Assembly: GCA_020205615.1 (NCBI GenBank)
Contig: CM035170.1
Span: 63,973,322-64,037,321 of the forward strand
Direction of reading: 5' to 3'
DNA from: Panax quinquefolius
Lineage: Eukaryota; Streptophyta; Magnoliopsida; Apiales; Araliaceae
DNA length: 64,000 nucleotides
Of this stretch, positions 24,740 through 34,393 are shown piece by piece. The notes under the pieces were generated by a model. It worked only from the letters and a program-made list of their open reading frames with translations, was not told the DNA's origin and did no database searches. Position 1 is the first letter of the stretch, and every line of letters begins with the position of its first letter. A program made the translations under genes and the position numbers.

Positions 24740-25260
24740 CTTTTCTTCTTGCCAGTAGGGGCGAACTACGCCGACCGATCTCCTCTTCAATAGAGTACGA
24801 GGCAACCATTTCATATGGCCCTACCGCAATAAAACAAAAACAACAAAAACATTTATGCCCTTACATAAAACAAAAACAACCAAAAACATTCCTACACCAT
24901 TTCTTCCATATACAGCGTTGAACCTCTTACACCAGGTTCGAAGTACGCAGACCTGATCTCCTCTTCAATAGGAGTACGTAGGCGACCATTTATGGTTCTG
25001 GTCTCACCCCTACCAAAACATAAACCATTGTCAACTCGGTACTGGATCCTCTTTCAATCCACTACATTTCATTTGCTTCTTCGCATCAAAGGGATGGAAT
25101 TACCCTAACTCCTCCCAAATAGAAGATTCGGCGACCATCAAAGCTGCGGTCATGCCTTGAAGAGCAACACCAACCCATAAGAGGTGGAATCAACTATAAT
25201 TCTCCTAAATAGAAGTACTGGCGACCATCTGTGGTGCGGTCAATCTCAGAGAGGAAAGCC
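24740..25260 (+). repeat. Imperfect repeats directly downstream of Tat integrase
   Basis: Four diverged copies of a block with the words CTCCTCTTCAATAG / TCCTAAATAGAAGTA followed by GGCGACCAT, at about 24755-24835, 24938-25016, 25090-25160 and 25180-25250. Similar untranslated repeats after integrase are familiar from Tat elements. Function unknown. Confidence 0.65.
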
Positions 25261-25559
25261 ACACCCATCTCCACATTCTCCATTCAAAAACAAGTCCCAA
25301 GACACCAAAGATGGTAGGGATACATAGATCGATGTTCCATTCTGAACTATCCAGAGATAACACAATGTCTATCCACCCAGGAGGAATTTAGCAAGATCAC
25401 AAGCCCTGAAGCAGCATGCAAAATATCAAGCAAATAGCAGGACATATCTAAAAGGGAAGTGATCCAAAAATATATTTCCCTGTCATATATAATGCTGTTT
25501 GATATATATACAATGTAAACTGTACATGACAAAAGGGCTAAGCTAGTCTGTGTAGGTGA
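25261..25559. other. Untranslated Tat sequence, nothing recognised
   Basis: No motif on either strand. It separates the integrase-side repeats from the end of the antisense accessory genes. Confidence 0.4.
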
Positions 25560-27306
25560 ATATAAAGCTCATCTATGAGTCAGGGTACATGAGAGCTAGC
25601 AAGACCAACATGGCGTCCCTCTCAAATGAAGGAGGTAAAGCTGTAATCTCCTGGGTGAGAATATCCACATGACCCAACAGATCTGTAGCCATCTACATGA
25701 TGACCATATGCTCATCAATATAAGCGCTCATCTCTATGATCATACCAGTGGTAAGGGACCTCGCTGCAGTACTATCTATGACAGCCACATCCCAGGCAGA
25801 TATGGTGATATCCCGCTCAACTACCACCGCGCATCTATGGGTCGACCGACCTCATCACGCCAAATGACGACGGCATCTCTCTACGAGCCAATGCCTCGCC
25901 TCTCTCTAATAAGTGCCCCTCACATCAAGAGCAATGACATCATAGATCAAATCGATCTCTCAAAGGTCATCGATGAAGACTCATGGCTTTAAGAATCGTC
26001 GAAAAGTCAATCACAAAAGTACTGGTACTAGGAGAATCCGGAAGAAATGCTGGCAACCCAGCAGCGGGCTCCTCCTCGATGTAGTCATCAATGTCCTCCA
26101 TATGCTCTACATTGTATAACTCGCCCTCCGGTACTGCAAATACTGTTGCAGTCGATAAAACCTCCGTCTCCATCCATTCGGAGTACTCTACAAAATAACC
26201 GGATAATCGAGGAAAAGGTACTAGCTCACGCCGATCCCAAAGAAGCGATACACGAGATCGGGCCCCTCATCGAGACGATCGAGAAGTCGATCACCACCTA
26301 TCGCCTCAAAGGATGAAAATCCCGGAACTAGTCGAACTCACGACATCACTACCAATGGGTGATAAGTAGTCACGCCCATAAGCCAACCAAAGGAGGAAAT
26401 CCATGCCCGAGCATGAGTAATGAAGTCAGATGGTGAGCAAAGCCCCAGCACGTGCGACAATATGATAAATGGATCTCTCGATATCCGCCAAAATGCGACT
26501 AGGATCGAGCATCCAGACACTCCAGATGGGTCGAAAGGAGTATGACATAGCCACATCACGGGAGAAGCAATACCCATGCCGTCTAAGGGTACCACACATA
26601 CAAAGATGACCAACTCCCAAAGAACACGCCTGATGGGTAAGCATCGCAAATAGGATGTCGATCGCAGGTCTCGCCACGATCATAGGTACAATGGTACGAC
26701 CCTCCCTGAGAGCTCTCACAGCCATGATAATGCCTATGTATATCTCATCCATATACCGCGACATGTACACATATGACAGTACACATAGCATCAGTACATC
26801 AACTTTGGCCAAACGCCAATGATCCTCCGACACGGTGAAATCCCGGAATGTCATGAATGGCTATCCTCCGCGCCAAATCTGTCATACAGAAAACGCTGAG
26901 AGATCACGTGGCCAGATGTCAGCTCATCCTGCACTACTCTGTGCCTCAATCCTGTGAGAGTCATAAATTGTCTACTCATGTCTCCCAAAGCCATGTGCAT
27001 GCAAGGTCTGTCTAAGGGCAGCATCGTCAAACGTCCATACTCCTCCAGAGTAGGAGTCAACTCATGGGTGCCAAAACGGAATACCTGCCTATCAGGTAGC
27101 CAATGCTCTAGCATCCCGCCTACAAATCCTGCAGGAACCTGAAATGCCAAAAGGGTTATGGTATATTGCATCAACTGATCTACAGTCACCCTGTCTGGCG
27201 GTGACATGCTATCATACCACGATCGCATACCCAATGCCACCACTGACGGTGGGGTATAATCTATACGGCTAATTGTCGAAGAAGACATCTGTGCAGGCCG
27301 TGTCAT
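25560..27306 (-). pseudogene. Antisense accessory gene 1, DUF7745-like
   Basis: The ATG at 27306 opens a frame of 151 codons that shifts at 26851-26854 and continues for another 142 codons to 26426. The N-terminal segment has WYDSMS (residues 30-35) and FRFGTHELTPTLEEYGRL (about 76-93). I recognise this F-x-F-x-x-x-E-L-T-P-T-L-E-E-Y pattern from plant DUF7745-type proteins, which often occur with retrotransposons. The second part has VDVLMLCVLSYV and then GRTIVPMIVARPAIDILF, in the order expected for that family. Past 26426 the frame is unclear, but 26173-25967 encodes an acidic tail (EDIDDYIEEEPAAG). It is transcribed opposite to gag-pol and lies downstream of accessory gene 2. Function unknown; the family name is from memory and needs a profile search. 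Confidence 0.5.
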
Positions 27307-27779
27307 AAGACCATCCAGGGGTCAATGCCGAATATCTCTGGACATACATACATAGGTGTAACATGATACATGCATAACAGATAATGGATGGCAATATGAT
27401 ATAGGGAATGAAAAATGATGCATACATTCCTAAATATATCATCATCTAATACATCACTCTATACAACTACGAATACATGAAAATGGGGCACGACGCCTCT
27501 ACTACTAACAGAGGCCTATCAAAAGATATAGCAAGAATGGGAACAAATGCACCCAATATCTATGAGGCCTATCAAAAGATATAACGAGAATGTACATCGA
27601 AAGAAGACTAGGGGTCTCGATGTCCACATCCTCAATCCTATCCACTGATGTAACTCCTCCCGAGTCACCGGATCTCTATCAACAGGATGTCGTGCCTATA
27701 AAGAGGAGGATCTCACTGGCAGAAAACCAAATGGGTCATCTCGGGGCCAAGACCGAGCCGGAAGGAACAAATGACTACT

Positions 27780-29615
27780 GCCTCTGTTGGATCTCTCGCC
27801 AAAATGCCGAATAAATACATGTGCTCGTCCAACCACCGGTCAAACAATCAATCTGGGTCAGATGAGTCGAAGCTCAGACACAAGCCACCCAATCCATCAT
27901 TATCAAAGATCCTGGAACCATATCCCCCATAAACTGTGTGGCATGGGACTGGGCCCCAATAGTGCGATGGAGCCACCAACGCTGGAATATCTCCTGAGTA
28001 CATGGACCCTCGGATAAATCAAAACCGTCAACTCCCAACAATGGAATATCCGTGACGGGTGACTGTGATACAGGCCAATGACGCATGACATGAGGCAAGA
28101 TCGGTATACGAATCTCTCCTATGGTGCTCCTAATAGCACGCTCTCCTAAATAGAGCTCCCAGCCTCCGTCTATGAAGAGAGGAAATCTCCGGGTGGAAAT
28201 CAAATACTCTACTCCTGTAGGGTGTCCATCCTCAAAACCGATGGCCAAATGATCCCCTGAGTATGGAAGCCATGTGATGGCGTCAACCGTCAAACAACCA
28301 GTTGCATCAAGATACTGGCAGCGAAGCTCCTCGACATCAGGGACCTCTCGAAAAATAGAATGGTGTCATCGCTGCCCCTCGTGGATAGGTATCTAAGCCT
28401 AACACACTCATGGGACGCAAACATGGAAGCCTCTCATAGGCCCAAAACTGCCAACACAATGGCAAAACATCTGCTATCAGTAAACACTCTTAACCTATGA
28501 ATGGGGAAAGACAAGAGAAATACTCACCAGCAGAAATGGGTAAAATCCTAGCCAAGCCTCGGTCAAACCCTGTGAGCGTAGACGTATGCCCCGGAAGAAA
28601 TAAGCAAAGGTGTAAGAGCCCCAGTCATACTCTCCTATACGGTCCACATCGCGTGTGGCGCTGACCAAAGCGAAAGATACCGTAGAAGAGTTATCTGCTA
28701 TGAAGCAGCCTCGAATAATCATCAGGAACAATCGCCGCAGAACGTGATCCCTGATCCTAACATCTTCAGGCATGGGCTCACTCAATAGCCCGCTCATAAC
28801 ATCTACGCCCAAGGACCCGAATCTTACGCCCCGCTTTGAGCGCCCTCCGCCGAACTCCTAATAAGGATCTCGATGGCGTGAGGGTAATATTCGCCATGCA
28901 AGGCAATCGGCTCCCTCCAAACTCCATACCGTGATAAATCGCCAATCCATAGGCGTCATCATCACCTCGCAATCCAAAGGGTGGAGGACCGAAGTCTGAT
29001 GAAACCATCGCCACACAATGCCCCGAGGTAACCCCTGGGACAACAACGGGGAAGGATGGAGAAAATGCCCCAAATCCCCACTCACGCACTCATGCTTCTA
29101 TAATCGTGGATGAAGCGCTTTGCACATGGAGTGGATGCTAAATCGCCCCTCGAGGTCGTGTAAAACACGGAACTCGCATGAAATGAAGATCAACATAGAA
29201 CCCTTTAATCTGCATCAATAGGAAAGAAGGAAGATAAAGTCTAATGCCATACCTCATTAGCGTGCAAGTACATCGATGGATGTCTACCCAACTCACCCAG
29301 CAACTCTGGGTTCACCACCTGAATGCTCGAAAGCTCCTTGCGAGGGATATATGCAGTAGGAGCGGGATCCTCAATATCCACCTCCTCGTCCTCGACGTAT
29401 GGAACATCTACCTGGACAAGACGTATCACAGCCTCCACCAACTGATGAGGCTGTCTGACAGAACGAGGACGAGGCACTTCAGAAGCCCTCCGCCAGACGC
29501 CGTTGAAGCGGTCCCAGAAGAATCGCTTTCGGTGATCCGGATCCATAATATCTGGACAATAAGTCTCCAAATCACCTCAGAAAGGGTGTGGTATTTTCTT
29601 ACCTGGAGCTTTTAA
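27780..29615 (-). pseudogene. Antisense accessory gene 2, plant mobile domain (PMD)-like
   Basis: The gene is broken into frames 29570-29241, 29089-28778, 28812-28495 and 28447-27874. Across frames the order fits the PMD family (MAIN/MAIL1-like): CEVMMTPMDWRFIT (near 28965), where PMD has its E-x-T-x-T-L-x-D-V segment; DRIGEYDWGSYTFAYFF (near 28640); PFLL followed, across an intron, by FWAYERLP (28535/28447); then ITWLPYSGDHLA (near 28275) and GERAIRSTIG (near 28145). The PMD occurs both in plant genes needed for silencing and genome stability and inside transposons. Frameshifts near 28800 and 28350 rule out an intact product. It sits between integrase and 3' LTR on the strand opposite to gag-pol, where Tat elements carry extra ORFs. 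Confidence 0.65.
28448..28527 (-). other. Predicted spliceosomal intron in the PMD-like gene
   Basis: On the minus strand the donor is CTG/GTGAGTATT at 28527 and the acceptor TTGTGTTGGCAG/TTTTGG ends at 28448; length 80 nt with a T-rich interior. The unspliced frame ends inside the intron. Splicing in frame joins PFLL to FWAYER, which is the continuous form found in the PMD family. Confidence 0.65.
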
Positions 29616-30516
29616 ATGCATTTATGACTATATGCATGCACGCATTTACTTTAAACATATAATAGAGTAAAAAAGCATGACTACCCAATGCCTACATTTG
29701 GAAAAAATTTTCCATAGTCCCCTTTGAAAATAGGACTATCCACATGCACATAGCCATGTCTAGGTAGCCATTCAGTAGCACACCTGCCCCAAAGTCATAT
29801 ACATAATATATGCATTAAAAATTAAAATCATCATGCATAAGGCCAACCTCAGTGCTAAGAGTATTTTGCCTTTCTACCTTTTGCTCATTGGACCTCAAAT
29901 AGGACAAGAATAGCAGAAAAAGGTGTCAATTTGACTGTCTCAAAAGTCAAATTTTTTTACATCATTATGTTCAACATGGTTTAATACTAACATTTACTAT
30001 GTTGAATATTTTTCATCAAGTCATTTGTGCATACATAATCACTACTATGTGTTTAAATGCATTTCGTGCGATAACTCACAATCCAACGAACAAAAACTGG
30101 AAAAAAATACATGCATACATTACCAAGATAGTGTAGAACACTTGTACGGTGACAGAATTTGCAGAAAGCAGCCCGAACTCAACAGATCTGAAGAAGGCTC
30201 GCAGTTTTTTCTAAGCGAAGTGAGTTAGAAATGAACTTGCAAAGGCAGGCTGCAGGATTTATCATCCACGCCTGGCCGCAGGCTCACCTGTGGCTAAACA
30301 GGCTAGAAAGGTCAAATCAGGAATAAAAATGCCACGCGATTGAGCAAAATAGCATACAATCCTGGTCTTCTCAAATGAGACTTTGAACCTATACATCACT
30401 TATTGGTAGTCACCCGAAAACGAGGTATACCATGCCAGTGATCCCATTTGTCAGAAATCACATCCGACAATACCTCGTACAAGTCCGATGCCGCTAACTC
30501 CGGGTCATTACCCTAA
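29616..30516. other. Non-coding part of the Tat 3' region
   Basis: AT-rich, no motif. It is upstream of the antisense accessory genes, so it would hold their promoter, but I cannot point to a convincing TATA box on the minus strand. Confidence 0.4.
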
Positions 30517-30641
30517 GTAGGTCCCCGACGGGGGTTATAACGTAAGTCCCCGACGGGGGTTACAACGTAGGTCCCTGACGGGGGTTACAACGTAGGTCCC
30601 TGACGGGGGTTACAACGTAGATTCCTGGTGGGGGTTACAAC
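30517..30641 (+). repeat. Tandem array, five exact-length 25-bp units
   Basis: Five consecutive 25-bp units start at 30517, 30542, 30567, 30592 and 30617. Each contains GTAGGTCCCTGACGGGGGTT or a variant with one to five differences and ends ACAAC or ATAAC. Units three and four are identical. Confidence 0.95.
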
Positions 30642-30648
30642 ACGTTCA

Positions 30649-31150
30649 TCCGTTGGCATGTCTATCAACAAAGGTCAAATAGCCTTGACGATATTCCAGC
30701 CGATGGCAATTAAACCCATCGAAGCATTGAGAACTATTCGGGAGTTACGTGCACTTACTCATGCGTCCCCCGAGAGATTCCCGGACGGGTTACAACATAT
30801 ATCTCCGACAGTAGTAGCAACGCATGCTCAGCCGTTGACACACATGTCAACAAGGGTCAAGCAACCTTGACGTCATTTCAGCCGATAGCGATTAAACCTA
30901 TCATAGCTCTAGAGCTATTCGAGGTCTTCATCCCAACTGCTCATATTCCCTAGCGGACCCCCGGCGGGGTTCACAACACAATGCTCCATTGATCTACACG
31001 TCAGCAAAAGTCAAACAACCTTGGTGATCTCCTCATAGAGTCTCAGCCGTTGATTCACACGTCAGCAAAGGTCAAGCAACCTTGACAGTATATCCCATAG
31101 GATGTTTTAGCCGTTGATTCACACGTCAACAAAGGTTAAGCATCCCTGAC
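30649..31150 (+). repeat. Imperfect repeats with a conserved small hairpin
   Basis: Five copies of a block of about 42 bp begin near 30649, 30829, 30986, 31046 and 31108. The shared core is GCCGTTGATTCACACGTCA, then GCAAAGGTCAAGCAACCTTGAC or a variant. GTCAAG and CTTGAC form the arms of a small hairpin with a CAAC loop. Spacing falls from about 180 to 60 bp, as in a decayed higher-order array. Confidence 0.75.
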
Positions 31151-31596
31151 AACATTTGCTGTTGGTAGTAAATCCAAGAGAATCGTGACATATTCTAGCG
31201 ATACTAACCAGGAGAGGTCAACATTATCAAAGAGGATAGATGATGGAATATGTTATACCATCCTCAAACAGGTCAAGCTTTATGCCCACAGATCTCTTGC
31301 ACACAAGAGGTACCTTTTCAGGATCGAATCATTATCAAGAACACAGGTATTTGGTGATAACTCCAACATCAATATCCTAACAGATTCGGCTTACACGTCA
31401 GATCTGGTCAGTATTGCCAATCCCCAGTTGAAGCAACAGGGATCCCACAATCATCCCTAGCATGTTGGGCTACAACCCCGTACACATGCATCATACATTT
31501 GCATCATTTTGCTACCCATAGTACCACGTTCATCTTGTTGCGTTTTAAGTGTCTAGGATTCTTTATCCTACCCATGCATCGCCATGCATGAGTATG
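31151..31596 (+). other. Non-coding stretch before the Tat PPT
   Basis: A 91-codon open frame (31185-31460) has no recognisable motif. The sequence CATGCATCATACATTTGCATC (31488-31508) is low-complexity. I see no gene. Confidence 0.4.
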
Positions 31597-31611
31597 ATAA
31601 AGAGGGGCATC
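31597..31611 (+). other. Polypurine tract of the Tat element
   Basis: ATAAAGAGGGGCATC lies directly before the LTR start TGTAGACAC. A purine-rich tract at this place primes plus-strand DNA synthesis, and GAGGGGCATC/TGTAGACA is a common junction in Tat elements. Confidence 0.8.
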
Positions 31612-32498
31612 TGTAGACACTCGAAATTTTCTGTATCACTGTCACTAACATTGCAGGAGGACAGATTCGTCTTTTAAGAGAGAACCCTGAAATATAATCC
31701 AAATCCATGCCTGATACTACCGAAAGTGCAGCATCAACCCTGGATCGCAATCTGGGAGTAACAAATCCAACCTCGGATGTAACCCCGAGGCATGCAGATA
31801 CAATAACGGAACACACACCGGAGAAGACCGATTAATCTCAGAGATAACCCCGAGGTATCCAGTCTCAGTCCCAACCATGGGAATAGCCACCAACCTTGGT
31901 GATAACCCCAAGGAAAGAAGTTTCGGGGATAACCCCGGAAATGCTTGTTTCAAATGCAACCAGCTTCAATCTCGGCGCTCACAACGAGATGCACTGTACC
32001 AACCCAACAATAACATCGGGAAGACAGGCACACCTCAAATATGATAATGAGGACCTTCAACAATTACAGAGGTCCAATCCAAATGAAGCCGAAACGTCTA
32101 CTTTTATCGTACCAACCCTACGATATAACACCCCTAGGGGGCAATATTGTCATCTGACCAAAGTGATGCCACGTCAAGTCTCTACGCAACAATGTCCCAC
32201 AAGGCTAACCAATCCCGAGAGACTATTGTGCGGGGTAACGGATGAAAGTTGAAGCTTGAAGACCGGAGGGCATCGTTCCATCTTCAATGACTTCGCACAA
32301 ACTCTAATCCCATGCCATCGTACAACTCTCAACAACGACGGTCCAAAATAGGTCCTGTATACTTCAAACGGATGCCCGGATTGCACTTCTAAAAATCCAG
32401 TGGACATTATAGTGCCTGAGTGCACGTACTTCGAGATGACCCGACCCAACAAACCCGGGCCAACCCGACGCCTCTGGTACACCTGTGGCTCATATGCC

Positions 32499-32507
32499 TA
32501 TAAATAG
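32499..32507 (+). promoter_or_regulatory. TATA box of the 3' LTR
   Basis: TATAAATAG in the same context as in the 5' LTR. From this LTR, transcription would read outward into 34.4 kb and beyond. Confidence 0.6.
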
Positions 32508-32814
32508 AGGGCTTGGGGTGCTGATTTTTAAGAGAAAAAAGACGGGGAAACCCTGTACAATTCGCTCTGCACTCGCCCATACAGTGTATTTCCCACTTTC
32601 AAACACCTGTGAGCTCATATAGCCTCTTTTGTATCCACAAAAGCCAGTGTTTACCCACTCTAAAGATATAGAAGCCTTTTTTTATCAGTTAGCTGTAAGC
32701 CTTCTCACACACTTTAGAGTCTTTCTCTTCATCTTTGCACACACCCTTCTACACGTTGAGAGTCATGTTGCTTGCTTTTGCCCGGACTTCGGTCCGTGGT
32801 TTCATTCCAGTTTG

Positions 32815-33104
32815 TATATATATATTATATATATGTATACTTATATATATATTGACTTACATTATCGAGTTATGCCTCGATTGAGCCTAGACTTCGGTCT
32901 GGAGCGTTTACTTGCTTTTATATATATATATATATATTATATATATATAAGCTATGGTATATGACTTTGTTCGATGAGCCTGCACATCTTCGATGCAAAG
33001 TGCGCTTTACTCGCTTTTATATATATATTTATATATATCAACTGTGTGTTTGGACTTTGTTCGATTTGCAGCCTAGACTTCTATTCGATGCAGTGCGTTC
33101 GGTT

Positions 33105-33139
<35 letters not shown>

Positions 33140-33198
33140 GAACTGTGGCTCGACTACATTCGATGAGCCCGGATTTTATATACTATGGCTTTATTTCG

Positions 33199-33241
<43 letters not shown>

Positions 33242-33580
33242 TATATATATGAACTATGGTTGAACTCTTGTTCGATGAGCTCCTCGATTTTACATCCTAT
33301 ATGTGCGTTTATTGCATATATATATATATATATACATATTTTGTCCCACCTGGAGTTTACTTCGTGGTGGTTGATCGCTTTTACAGCTTTCTTTACATTT
33401 CGTCCTGCCTGGAGTTTACTTCGTGGCAGTTGACCGTATTTATAGCTTTATTTACATTCTGTCCCGCCTGGAGTTTCCTCCGTGGTGGTTGATAGCTTTT
33501 AACAGCTTTATTTACATTTTTGATCCCCCATGGAGGTGCTTCGTGGTTAGTGATCTTGTCTGTATATATATATTTATAGC
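32815..33580 (+). repeat. TA microsatellites and minisatellites inside the 3' LTR
   Basis: Same design as at 5760-6560: (TA)n runs between TTCGATGAGCC spacers, then the 70-bp family with GGAGTTTACTTCGTGG. Run lengths differ from those in the 5' LTR, as expected for microsatellites. Confidence 0.8.
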
Positions 33581-34388
33581 TTTTATATATATACCTGCTT
33601 AATACTTTCATATAAACTGCAGTATTTTGTGAGCCTAGGAATCATGTGATCACAGATTCATCCCATTGAATCTAGATTCGGTTCCCGTGATGGACATTTT
33701 CAGCTGTAAGCAGCTTGTAAATTATTCTGCGATGTCTGAATTTCCTCAGATGGTTTTCATACCCACGAGGAAGTTGGCATTATTTTTGTATATTATTTTC
33801 GTACGGATGCCTCGCATCCGTCAAATAAAATCAATTCAGCCGCTCACTTAATAAAAAATGGGAGTGTAAAAGGTCTCAATTCCTATTGAGCATCAGGGTT
33901 TGAAAAACCTCTTTCATAAAACATCACTGCCATATCTTGTTAAAAACTAATTTTCTACATAAATTCAAACCACGTATATAGGTTCGAACGAGGCCTCGCA
34001 CAACTTTCATATAACAGCACATTGACCCACACACACACACACACACACTCAGATAATAGTTTCTTGAAAAGAGGCGGTCACCGTGGTAACACGGATGTCG
34101 GGGGGTGCCTAACACCTTCCCCCCGCATAACCAAGTCCCCGGACCCTAAACGAATCTCGGTTTCATCGACCAGATATCGTTGTCACCCCTTTCGGGTCAA
34201 TGTGCAAACCTTTTCTCGATTGTGTTGGTACAACCATTTAAAAACCAATGGCGACTCTTAACAGTCCCATCGTCGACATCATACATGTCGGATCTTTTTC
34301 ACTTGTTTTTTCAAACAAATCTCACCTAAAATGAGAACACCAAAGAACAAGTAACGGAAAAGGACACACAAAAATCCCGACATCGACA

Positions 34389-34393
34389 ATGCC
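34389..34393. repeat. Target site duplication of the Tat element, right copy (ATGCC)
   Basis: Matches 4547-4551 exactly. The original target sequence continues at 34394. Confidence 0.85.

Larger units (their letters stand above)
4552..34388 (+). mobile_element. Very large Tat-lineage Ty3/gypsy retrotransposon, with a nested copia element
   Basis: The element has two LTRs in direct orientation (4552-7337 and 31612-34388), matching 5-bp target duplications, a PBS after the left LTR and a purine tract before the right LTR. The order between is gag, protease, RT, RNase H, a second RNase H and integrase. The second RNase H, the long distance from integrase to the 3' LTR, and antisense ORFs in that distance are hallmarks of the Tat group (Ogre, Retand and relatives). 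Total span is 29.8 kb; without the 9.1-kb copia insertion it is about 20.7 kb. All frames are interrupted, so it cannot move on its own proteins. The exact Tat sub-lineage is unresolved. Confidence 0.9.
31612..34388 (+). repeat. 3' LTR of the Tat element
   Basis: 2777 bp, starting TGTAGACACTC and ending CATCGACA. It matches 4552-7337 throughout, including TATA box, TA runs, minisatellites and the CA run (34026-34048). The terminal TG and CA are intact here. Confidence 0.9.

Noticed and set aside
26047..27142. Plus-strand frames within the antisense accessory genes
   Set aside because: The minus-strand frames have recognisable motifs and are longer; the plus-strand ones have none.
30517..31150. 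Regular repeats resembling a CRISPR array
   Set aside because: Units are directly tandem without unique spacers, in a plant retrotransposon; no cas-like genes.
31185..31460. 91-codon plus-strand frame before the Tat PPT
   Set aside because: No recognisable domain; lies in the untranslated 3' region of the element.
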